Assembly (NCBI RefSeq): GCF_026319325.1 | Contig: NZ_JAPDMU010000004.1 | Span: forward strand, 62,001-126,000 | Length of the DNA: 64,000 nt | Direction of reading: 5' to 3' | Source of the DNA: Methylophaga sp. OBS3 | Lineage (GTDB): Bacteria > Pseudomonadota > Gammaproteobacteria > Nitrosococcales > Methylophagaceae | Shown: positions 42,033 through 48,973 of the stretch, piece after piece | Layout of the letters: each line of letters opens with the position of its first letter | How positions within the stretch are numbered: the first letter of the stretch is position 1 | Notes under the pieces: model-generated | Seen by the model: only the letters and a program-made list of their open reading frames with translations | Told to the model about the DNA's origin: nothing | The model's database searches: none | Made by a program: the position numbers and the translations under genes

Positions 42033-42062
42033 GGGGAGAACAATGTTGCCGATTTATACTAT
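42033..42062 (+). repeat. Direct-repeat element, copy 2 (regulator-proximal)
   Basis: GGGGAGA, a four-base gap, then TGTTGCCGATTTATACTAT. It is in the same orientation as copy 1 and 280 bp from it. It ends 138 bp ahead of the AraC-type gene. AraC-family proteins commonly bind paired direct repeats, sometimes with DNA looping. Confidence 0.65.
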
Positions 42063-42200
42063 TTGAGTTCAAAAAAAGACCTATTATGGTGTTAACCAGT
42101 GGTAGGCCCGACAAAAAATATTACTATGGGCATACTAGGACTTTTCTAATAAAAACAATAGAGTCCGCCATCTCGGCATCTGGTTGAGAGGGAGAGAAAT

Positions 42201-43202
42201 ATGAACGAAGAAAAGATATGGGTAGATAATCACCAACCATTTGAGATCCAGTCAGTCAGTAGCAACTTATCAGATGTTTTAGAGCAAGCTGCTGCTTTAC
42301 CTATGTGGTCTCAGGACTATACGCAGCTGGATAAAGGGCAGTTTTCCGGTTCCGTTACTAGCGTGGCTTGCCATGGTGTACAGGTTTTTCGAGAAGCGAT
42401 GAATCGTTCTGTCGATGAGCTTGCGAGTGCGCCACCGGATAGTTACGTCATCGGATTGCCGACAATTGTGGAAGGTGAGGCGCTGTGGTGTGGCAATAAG
42501 TTAAGTAAAAATTGCCTCATTACATTAGATAAAGGTGACGAGTTACTTTTTAGAACTTCTCACTCATCTGAAATCACGGCGGCAGTCATTCCTGCTCAAC
42601 AACTCGAAGAATATGCTGAGCGTGTGGAAAAGGTAAGTCTACGGCCAGTGATGAGCAAAGTGAACCCAGTGGAAACGTTACCACCCGCTATACAAAGTCG
42701 GCTCTTGGCAACGTTATATATAGGTACAGAGCATCTGGCAAAAAACATCAAAGACGGCGTCTGTCATCAAAACAGTTGGCGTCAGTTCGAGGATAGTGTG
42801 CTGAGTATCTGTGTGCAGGCTATGACCACAGCAAGTAACAACAATGGTCGGCATCACGAATACCGTGTGCACCGTTATATTGTGAAAAGCGTCCGTGAGT
42901 TAACTCTCACACAGCACTGTGATCCAATTACCATCGGCGATATTTGCACTGCACTCAATATTAGTCGCCGGACGCTTAACCATGCCTTTCAGCAAGTGCT
43001 CGGCATCACCCCGGTTGCTTATATGCGTAACATCCGTTTGCACAAAATTAGAGCCGAACTTCAGTACCAATCTGAGCAAGTGAGCAATATCGCCTGTGTC
43101 GCTTCGCATTGGGGATTTTGGCATATGAGTTTATTTGCACGTTATTACCGAGAGTTATTTGGTGAGTGTCCAAGCGAAACGCTTGAGCGGTCACGTCACT
43201 GA
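42201..43202 (+). CDS. AraC-family transcriptional regulator, probable mau regulator
   Basis: This 333-residue protein has a C-terminal double helix-turn-helix (TIGDICTALNISRRTLNHAFQQVLGITPVAYMRNIRLHK, then VSNIACVASHWGFWHMSLFARYYRELFGECPSETL). The ASHWGFWHMSLFARYYRELFG second motif is like that of EutR, the ethanolamine operon activator. The N-terminal 200 residues are a ligand-type domain that I cannot name. Its position divergent from mauF makes a methylamine-responsive role likely, whereas Paracoccus uses the LysR-type MauR. The start has GAGGGAGAG ahead of it. Confidence 0.88.
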   Translation: MNEEKIWVDNHQPFEIQSVSSNLSDVLEQAAALPMWSQDYTQLDKGQFSGSVTSVACHGVQVFREAMNRSVDELASAPPDSYVIGLPTIVEGEALWCGNKLSKNCLITLDKGDELLFRTSHSSEITAAVIPAQQLEEYAERVEKVSLRPVMSKVNPVETLPPAIQSRLLATLYIGTEHLAKNIKDGVCHQNSWRQFEDSVLSICVQAMTTASNNNGRHHEYRVHRYIVKSVRELTLTQHCDPITIGDICTALNISRRTLNHAFQQVLGITPVAYMRNIRLHKIRAELQYQSEQVSNIACVASHWGFWHMSLFARYYRELFGECPSETLERSRH

Positions 43203-43260
43203 GTCTATGTGAGACTTTTTTAGACTCCAATTTTCCAAATTATATTGAGGAGACAAATTC

Positions 43261-43473
43261 ATGGGTTCGTTCAGCATTTGGCATTGGCTGGTTGTGTTGC
43301 TGGTGGTTGCACTTGTTTTTGGCACCAAAAAATTACGCAATTTAGGTGGTGATTTAGGTGGTGCCGTTAAGGGGTTTAAGCAGGCCATGAATGAAGAGCA
43401 AAACGCTGGCGTTATTGAGCATGCTGTCAACGAAAACGACAGTGTGAATAACCAAGCTAAACAGAAAATTTAA
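43261..43473 (+). CDS. tatA: Sec-independent translocase subunit TatA
   Basis: This 70-residue protein has one membrane span, then an amphipathic helix: [39 protein letters not shown], with the [10 protein letters not shown] hinge typical of TatA. TatA forms the size-adjustable pore of twin-arginine export. A GAGGAG ribosome site precedes it. It lies 58 bp after the regulator gene on the same strand. Confidence 0.95.
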   Translation: MGSFSIWHWLVVLLVVALVFGTKKLRNLGGDLGGAVKGFKQAMNEEQNAGVIEHAVNENDSVNNQAKQKI

Positions 43474-43490
43474 AACCAGCCTGGCTTGCT

Positions 43491-43871
43491 ATGTTTAATA
43501 TCGCCTTTCCAGAACTTGTTGTGATCCTGTTGGTTGCGCTGATTGTCATTGGCCCCGATAAGCTTCCAAAGGTAGCGCACACGTTAGGGCTGATGGTGGG
43601 GCGAATGCAACGCTTTATGAGTGCTGTTAAAAATGACCTCGACCAAGAGTTGAAAAATAACGATCTGCTTCGTTTGCAAGAAGAGCTAAAACACCAGCAA
43701 GAAGGCCTAAACGAAGAGCTTCGCAGAGGTATGAAACCGGTTGCAGATGTGATTCGACGTTCTGAAGCAGAAGTCGCAGAAACAATACAAACCACTTCAA
43801 TTCAGCCTGTCTATACAAAAGCAAAACAGCCAACAGCGACGATCAAATCTGAGGGGGCGACCTATGAGTAG
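43491..43871 (+). CDS. tatB: Sec-independent translocase subunit TatB
   Basis: This 126-residue protein begins MFNIAFPELVVILLVALIVIGPDKLPKVAHTLGLMVGRMQRFMS, the TatB pattern with an early Glu in the membrane span and the GPDKLP hinge. A helical, charged tail follows. TatB and TatC together bind twin-arginine signals. It overlaps tatC by 8 bp. Confidence 0.95.
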   Translation: MFNIAFPELVVILLVALIVIGPDKLPKVAHTLGLMVGRMQRFMSAVKNDLDQELKNNDLLRLQEELKHQQEGLNEELRRGMKPVADVIRRSEAEVAETIQTTSIQPVYTKAKQPTATIKSEGATYE

Positions 43872-44604
43872 CAAAGAAGAGTTTCTAGGTCATTTACTGG
43901 AGCTTCGTAACCGCTTACTAAAAATCGTGGTTGGTATCTTTGTGGTGATGCTGGCACTGGTGCCATTTGCGAATGATATTTATCAGTTTTTAGCGAGCCC
44001 TTTATTGCTGGCTTTGCCTGATGGGGGGCAAATGATTGCCACGGAAGTCACTACGCCTTTCTTTGTGCCACTAAAAGTCGTGATGTTGGCTGCATTTATC
44101 ATTTCATCGCCATATACCCTCTATCAAATCTGGGCTTTCATAGCGCCCGGCTTATATGCCAATGAGCGTCATCTGGTTGCGCCATTAGTGATTTCTAGTG
44201 TTTTTCTTTTCCTGTGTGGGATGGCTTTTGCCTATTTTTTAGTTTTTCCTGTCGTGTTTGGTTTTATTACTAGTACAGCACCAGATGGGGTCGCCGTGAT
44301 GACCGATATCGGTAAATATTTAGACTTTACGATTAGTCTGTTTATCGCGTTTAGTCTGGCATTCGAAACGCCTGTAGCAGTCGTACTTATGGTGACTGCG
44401 GGCATGGTGAGTGTTGTTGCTCTGAAACAAGCTCGTTCGTATGTGATTGTGGGGGCGTTTGTTATCGGTGCGATTATTACGCCCCCGGATATTATTTCTC
44501 AGTTTATGTTGGCGATACCGATTTGGATGTTGTACGAAATTGGCATCTTGGTCGCGAGTGTCATTGAACAAAAAAAACATCATCAGTATGAACATCAATC
44601 TTAA
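43864..44604 (+). CDS. tatC: Sec-independent translocase subunit TatC
   Basis: This 246-residue protein has six membrane spans and is the twin-arginine signal receptor. Conserved parts are HLLELRNRLLKI at the N-terminus, the TPFFVPLKV and PYTLYQIWAFIAPGLYANER loop, and FGLAFETPV-type FSLAFETPVAVVLM. MauA in the facing operon is one obvious Tat substrate. Confidence 0.96.
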   Translation: MSSKEEFLGHLLELRNRLLKIVVGIFVVMLALVPFANDIYQFLASPLLLALPDGGQMIATEVTTPFFVPLKVVMLAAFIISSPYTLYQIWAFIAPGLYANERHLVAPLVISSVFLFLCGMAFAYFLVFPVVFGFITSTAPDGVAVMTDIGKYLDFTISLFIAFSLAFETPVAVVLMVTAGMVSVVALKQARSYVIVGAFVIGAIITPPDIISQFMLAIPIWMLYEIGILVASVIEQKKHHQYEHQS

Positions 44605-44846
44605 GCAATACCTTCAAGCCGCCAAGTAGACTGAAGATTGAAGTGATTAAGGTTCTAAAACTTTCGGTATCAAAAGGTTAGTGTGACCTTGTTGAAAACC
44701 CAAACTATTAAAAATACATCTAGCAAAATTTAAGTTAATTGCACTGCAATAAAAAATGTGACAGCTTTGCTCACCATTATCGGAAACTCTCAGACAAGCT
44801 CGCGCTCCAACCAGAGTTCGGTAAATGACATCTCGGGAGTTAAAGA

Positions 44847-46949
44847 ATGCATTTTTCGATTCAACAACGTTTCAGCATATGGGCTGGTCTAGGCCTACTA
44901 AGCGTTGTGTTGATGGCTGTCATTGTTGGTTTATGGCAGTTTGACAAGATCAAGCAGACTATTGCTAATCAAAGCTATGACGTTACTCGCAGCCAAGTTG
45001 AAGATTATCTTCGCGTGTTGGCAAGTGATACGTCTACAGACCTATCCATGCCCCTCCAATCCGCCATGCAAGCTATCCAAGCGACGGCGGCTGCAATGCA
45101 GGCTGTTGTTAACACTGACAGCAACCTAGATAAACGGACTTTAGCTATCAAAATTCTTGAGCAAACATTGGCCGAGCATCCTGATTTTCTTGGAACCTAT
45201 GTGGCTTTTGAGACTGATAAATTTGATGGTGAAGATGAGCTTGCTAATCGCAGTTCGGGGAGTGACGAGACAGGACGATTTATGCCTTATGTGACTAGGG
45301 CTGATAATGGTTTTAGATTGTCCTTGCTTGAAGGTTTAGAGAGTAAAGAGCTGGATCAAAATGGTATTCGTCTGGGGGAATATTATCTTTGCTCCAAGGA
45401 AAGTGCGGAAAGCTGCATTATCGATCCCTATCTTTATCCAGTAGGCGATGAAAATGTCTTGTTGAGCAGTCTGGTGGCTCCGATCAAGCATGGTGGGGAA
45501 TTTATTGGTATTGCTGGTGTAGATATCTCTGTCAGTTTTCTGCAATCAGTTATCACTGATGTTGATTGGGGACTCTACAACGGTCAGGGGCATGTTTTGC
45601 TGGTCAGTCCAAAAGGCATTATTTCAGGCCATAGCCAACAGCCAGACCTAGTTGGACAGAACCTGAGTGTGTTAGAAGCTTCTTTGCGTGACAATCTTAA
45701 AGAAGCGGCCATCAGTGGTGAAACCAAGATCATTAACGAACAGAATCAATTCATCGTTCTTAAGCCGTTTTATCTATCAGATAACGGACAGCGTTGGGTG
45801 GCTTATTTAGAAGTCCCCGAAGAGATTGTTATGGAAGATGTGGCCAAACAGAAACAGTTTTTAGCGGCCGCACAAACTCAGTTTATAACCGCAACGACCG
45901 TACTGGGATTATTGCTGTCATTACTCGGTGTGGTGACGATATGGTTGGTTGCACGTAAGAGTATTCGGCCCTTGTCTGAAATGACTACTTTAGTAGCTTC
46001 AATTGCCGAAGGTGAAGGCGATCTGACGCAGCGTTTAAATATCAGCTATCGAGATGAAACTGGCAAGTTATCAAGTTTGCTTAATACCTTTATCGAAAAG
46101 TTACAGAGCTTGGTCCAACAGCTTTTGCCTGTCGCTAAGGATGTGAGTGCCTTATCCGCTGAAGGACGTAATATCAGTGTGGAAACCAGTGTTCAGATGC
46201 TGGAGCAGGAGGGGCTTATTCAAGATATGGTTCTTGCGATGAGTGAAATGGCTGCTTCTGCACAGCAAATTGCTGTAAATGCTGAGCGAACGGCGCAAGC
46301 AGTCCAACAAATCAATGATACAACCACCGCAGGTTCTGAAGTTGTTAAGAAAAAAGCTGAGTCGATTAATCGAGTCAGTGATTCGATGCTTCAATCTGAG
46401 ACTGCGTTACAAAAACTGGAACAAAATAGCCAAGATATTTTGAAGGTATTAGCGGTTATTGAGAACATCGCCAAAGAAACAAATGACATTGCCATTCAAG
46501 TAGCGGCTGAGGCAAATGCCAATGAAAGCACGTCAAGTTTTTCGGCAATTTCTGAGCAGGTCAAAACATTGGCAAACCATACTCAGCAGGCAACAGCTGA
46601 CATTCAACAAAAACTTACTGTGCTTCAGCAAAGCAATCAGCAGGTTGCAGAGGTGATACAGGCTAGTGGTCAACATTTGACCGCGACGGTCGTGCTCACC
46701 CAGCAAGCTGAGTCTATGTTGAATGAAATCCATCAAGCGATTGAAGAGGTTATGGAGATGACGTTGCAAATTGCCGCTGCTACAGATGAGCAAAGTGCTG
46801 TCTGTGAGGAAGTTAGCCATAACCTTTCAGAGGTTTCACGATTGGTAAATAAGACAAGCAATGGCGCTCAGAAACTGCGTGGTGTTGGTAACGAATTGGA
46901 CGAGGCTGCAAGTAAATTGCAAAGAAGACTATCTCGGTTCAAAGTCTAA
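44847..46949 (+). CDS. Methyl-accepting-chemotaxis-type receptor with diverged signalling tip
   Basis: This 700-residue protein has an N-terminal membrane span (about 12-30) and a periplasmic double-Cache-like sensor of some 310 residues. The sensor contains EHPDFLGTYVAFE and GIAGVDISVSFLQSVITDVDWG. A second span near 355 and a HAMP domain (RKSIRPLSEMTTLVASIAEGEGDLTQRL) follow. The cytoplasmic coiled coil keeps its length and heptads. The normally near-invariant tip, however, reads IAKETNDIAIQVAAEANANESTSSF where NLLALNAAIEAARAGExGRGF is expected. GGGAG precedes the ATG. No other chemotaxis gene is nearby. Confidence 0.88.
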   Translation: MHFSIQQRFSIWAGLGLLSVVLMAVIVGLWQFDKIKQTIANQSYDVTRSQVEDYLRVLASDTSTDLSMPLQSAMQAIQATAAAMQAVVNTDSNLDKRTLAIKILEQTLAEHPDFLGTYVAFETDKFDGEDELANRSSGSDETGRFMPYVTRADNGFRLSLLEGLESKELDQNGIRLGEYYLCSKESAESCIIDPYLYPVGDENVLLSSLVAPIKHGGEFIGIAGVDISVSFLQSVITDVDWGLYNGQGHVLLVSPKGIISGHSQQPDLVGQNLSVLEASLRDNLKEAAISGETKIINEQNQFIVLKPFYLSDNGQRWVAYLEVPEEIVMEDVAKQKQFLAAAQTQFITATTVLGLLLSLLGVVTIWLVARKSIRPLSEMTTLVASIAEGEGDLTQRLNISYRDETGKLSSLLNTFIEKLQSLVQQLLPVAKDVSALSAEGRNISVETSVQMLEQEGLIQDMVLAMSEMAASAQQIAVNAERTAQAVQQINDTTTAGSEVVKKKAESINRVSDSMLQSETALQKLEQNSQDILKVLAVIENIAKETNDIAIQVAAEANANESTSSFSAISEQVKTLANHTQQATADIQQKLTVLQQSNQQVAEVIQASGQHLTATVVLTQQAESMLNEIHQAIEEVMEMTLQIAAATDEQSAVCEEVSHNLSEVSRLVNKTSNGAQKLRGVGNELDEAASKLQRRLSRFKV

Positions 46950-46978
46950 GACTAGGACTTTAATTTTGAAGTAAAAAA

Positions 46979-47055
46979 TGGCGCGCCTGACAGGAATTGA
47001 ACCTGTGACCTTCGGCTTCGGAAACCGACACTCTATCCAACTGAGCTACAGGCGC
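46979..47055 (-). tRNA. tRNA-Arg (anticodon CCG)
   Basis: The minus strand gives a full cloverleaf: acceptor GCGCCTG/CAGGCGC, D-arm GCTC...GAGT, anticodon stem TCGGT/GCCGA around loop TTCCGAA (anticodon CCG, reading CGG), and T-arm ACAGG-TTCAATT-CCTGT. The discriminator is G. The 3' CCA is encoded (46979-46981). Total length 77 nt. Confidence 0.95.
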
Positions 47056-47101
47056 GTAATGAGGAAAGGTTTTGCAAACCCTAACCTTTATGCGGGGTTG
47101 C

Positions 47102-47131
47102 ATTATACGCGCGAAGGTCTATACCTGCCAG
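47102..47131 (-). promoter_or_regulatory. Promoter of tRNA-Arg
   Basis: On the minus strand a perfect -10 box TATAAT (47102-47107) lies 18 bp from a -35-like CTGGCA (47126-47131). A GC-rich stretch (GCAACCCCGC) follows the -10 box, as in stringently controlled stable-RNA promoters. It is 46 bp ahead of the mature tRNA 5' end. Confidence 0.6.
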
Positions 47132-47269
47132 AGAAATTGATTTTCTCAAGGTGAGCATTCCAGACATATCAAGTGAAAGATTCACATTTTATTGATAACC
47201 AGGCGAACATAATATGCAATAAAATACATGTATGATGTCGTTCCTTAAAAACCATTGAGAACATTAATA

Positions 47270-47617
47270 ATGACTAAATCTGTCAGCATAAAAATTCGTT
47301 TTCATAATGATGATTTTGTTGCCATCGGGCCGGGAAAAGCAGACTTGCTTGAAGCGATCAATGTTCATGGTTCTATCTCTGCTGCTGGCAGAGCAATGGG
47401 GATGTCATATAAACGTGCCTGGGATTTGGTCAAAGCAATGAATAATGGTTTTACCAAACCGTTGGTTGAAACTGTTAAAGGCGGCAGTAATGGTGGTGGC
47501 GCAACAGTTACTGAGTTAGGCCAATCGGTATTAGAAAACTACCGTCAGATTGAACAAAAAGCTTCGCACGCTGTAGAAGCCGATCTGCTTCGTATCCAAG
47601 AATTAATGGCCTCATAA
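47270..47617 (+). CDS. ModE-like winged-helix regulator, DNA-binding domain only
   Basis: This 115-residue protein is of the ModE N-terminal type: FVAIGPGKADLLEAINVHGSISAAGRAMGMSYKRAWDLVKAMN, then a wing with VKGGSNGGGATVTELGQSVLENYRQIE. ModE represses molybdate uptake genes when molybdate-bound. Full ModE has two C-terminal MOP domains that bind the oxyanion, and they are absent here. Either it senses molybdate or tungstate through a partner, or it responds in another way. I chose the ATG at 47270; a TTG at 47255 is unlikely. It heads a co-directional cluster with a TonB receptor and a TupA-like protein. Confidence 0.82.
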   Translation: MTKSVSIKIRFHNDDFVAIGPGKADLLEAINVHGSISAAGRAMGMSYKRAWDLVKAMNNGFTKPLVETVKGGSNGGGATVTELGQSVLENYRQIEQKASHAVEADLLRIQELMAS

Positions 47618-47651
47618 ATAAAATACGCACAAGCAAGGGTTTATTTACACC

Positions 47652-47682
47652 CATCGCTATATGTGTTGGAATATTCCGCTTA
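47652..47682 (+). promoter_or_regulatory. Candidate ModE-type operator upstream of the TiaS-like gene
   Basis: CATCGCTATATG is followed after six bases by GAATATTCCGC. The left part matches the recalled E. coli ModE half-site ATCGCTATATA in ten of eleven positions. The right half only partly matches TATATAACGAT. It lies 22-52 bp before the start of the next gene and directly follows the ModE-like gene. Confidence 0.45.
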
Positions 47683-47704
47683 TCCCATCCGGTAAACCTG
47701 AAGT

Positions 47705-48445
47705 ATGTCTAACAAACTTTTTATAGGTATTGATGACACCGACAATTTAGAGAGTCGGGGAACAGGTTTTCACGCTCGTTCACTTTGTGCCGCTATTAAT
47801 GAAAATGGTTTAGGTCGTTGTAGATATGTAACGCGCCACCAGCTCTTAATGAGCCCTTTGGTGCCATTTACTTCCCACAATAGTGCGGCTTGCTTGGTGG
47901 TGGAGTCTCCTAATTCTTTAGGTGATATTGAATCACTGTGCAAAACCTACTTACTGAAAAATAGTGCCGAAGGTTCAGATGCTGGTCTTTGCTTATTACC
48001 GTATGAAAATTTTGACCTAACTCTTTCAAGGTTTGGCGTGCTTTGTAAGCATCGTGTTGTGACACAAGCAGACGCAAGAGCGCTGGCTCAACAGTCACAA
48101 ATCGGTTTGTTTGGCTTAACGGGTACTGAAGATGGTGTGATTGGCGCGCTCGCTGCGGCTTCACTTTGTGCATCAGGTAATGATGGGCGTTTGCTTTGGC
48201 TAGAAGGAATGCGTGATCACGCTGAGCAAACACTAAGCCTAGAGACTTTACAGCAATCTGTTGATATCCCTGTCGTACAAAACCTTGAAGGTGCTGTTTT
48301 ACGTGATCCGCAAAGTCAAATAGTGATGGGAAGTTGGCCGCGTGCTATTTGGCTAAATGGCGAACCTTGTTTAATCGTTGAACCTGTTGAGGAACAAAGC
48401 AATGTCTGGCAAGTTGCTGCAAAAAACTATCTCAAACAGTTCTGA
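47705..48445 (+). CDS. Stand-alone protein resembling the N-terminal domain of TiaS
   Basis: This 246-residue soluble protein starts MSNKLFIGIDDTDNLESRGTGFHARSL. The IGIDDTD motif with a downstream THY/TSHN-type segment (VPFTSHNSAACL) is the signature of the ATP-using domain of archaeal TiaS, which modifies tRNA-Ile2. The OB-fold and zinc-ribbon parts of TiaS are missing, and bacteria use TilS for that tRNA job. A GLFGLTGTEDGVIGALAAASL segment resembles the conserved TEDGxIGAL region of the family. It shares an operon with ModE-like and transport genes. Function unknown, and a small-molecule kinase-type role is only a guess. Confidence 0.65.
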   Translation: MSNKLFIGIDDTDNLESRGTGFHARSLCAAINENGLGRCRYVTRHQLLMSPLVPFTSHNSAACLVVESPNSLGDIESLCKTYLLKNSAEGSDAGLCLLPYENFDLTLSRFGVLCKHRVVTQADARALAQQSQIGLFGLTGTEDGVIGALAAASLCASGNDGRLLWLEGMRDHAEQTLSLETLQQSVDIPVVQNLEGAVLRDPQSQIVMGSWPRAIWLNGEPCLIVEPVEEQSNVWQVAAKNYLKQF

Positions 48446-48959
48446 TTTACTGCAATCAGATCGCGTTCGGCATGTGCTGATATTTTTTGCTGGTGCCATG
48501 GCGATGGTGCTGCATGAGACTTTTAGGTTTGGTCTAGAACTGCCGGGCAGACAAGGGCTGACTCTGATGGCAATCATGATTTTTGTTCGCTGCAGTGCCC
48601 CTTATGCTTATACCGCAACGCTTGCAGGGGCTGGTGGCTTGGTAGCGGCATTGGTTGTTCGTAATAATCCAGAAGCCGCGGTGATTATGATCAGTCAAGG
48701 TTTCCTGCTTGATCTCAGCTATCGTGCATTATCCAGAAATCTCTCAATGCTGTGGTTACTGCCGCTGGCTGCCGGTGTTATTCACATGGTCAAACCATTA
48801 TTTAAGTTTGGTTTAATTATCATGGCTGGCGCAGAAGAAAATACCTTCAGACATGGATTAGGTTATCCATTTATTACGCACTTCCTATTTGGTTGTGTTG
48901 GCGGTTTAATCGGCTTTATGGCTTGGCTTAGCCTTAAAAAACAACAAAAATTAAAATAA
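48402..48959 (+). CDS. Small polytopic inner-membrane protein
   Basis: This 185-residue protein has about five membrane spans, with FRFGLELPGRQGLTLMAIMIFVRC and a later AGVIHMVKPLFKFGLIIMAGAEENTFRHGLGYPFITHFLFG. I do not recognise a named family. The size and glycine-rich spans are in the range of ECF-type S components or small permeases, but this is weak. The ATG at 48402 has GAGGAA in front and overlaps the TiaS-like gene by 44 bp, so the two are co-translated. It is followed by a TonB receptor after 14 bp. Confidence 0.7.
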   Translation: MSGKLLQKTISNSSDLLQSDRVRHVLIFFAGAMAMVLHETFRFGLELPGRQGLTLMAIMIFVRCSAPYAYTATLAGAGGLVAALVVRNNPEAAVIMISQGFLLDLSYRALSRNLSMLWLLPLAAGVIHMVKPLFKFGLIIMAGAEENTFRHGLGYPFITHFLFGCVGGLIGFMAWLSLKKQQKLK

Positions 48960-48973
48960 TAAGAGGGTTAAAA

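Larger units (their letters stand above)
41633..42200. promoter_or_regulatory. Divergent control region between mauF and the AraC-type regulator
   Basis: This 568-bp gap is the only long non-coding stretch of the window. It should carry the mau promoter (minus) and the regulator/tat promoter (plus). It holds two copies of an approximately 29-bp element and a 12-bp perfect palindrome, listed separately. It is AT-rich from 41850 to 41990. I see no small open reading frame with a ribosome site in it. Confidence 0.75.
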
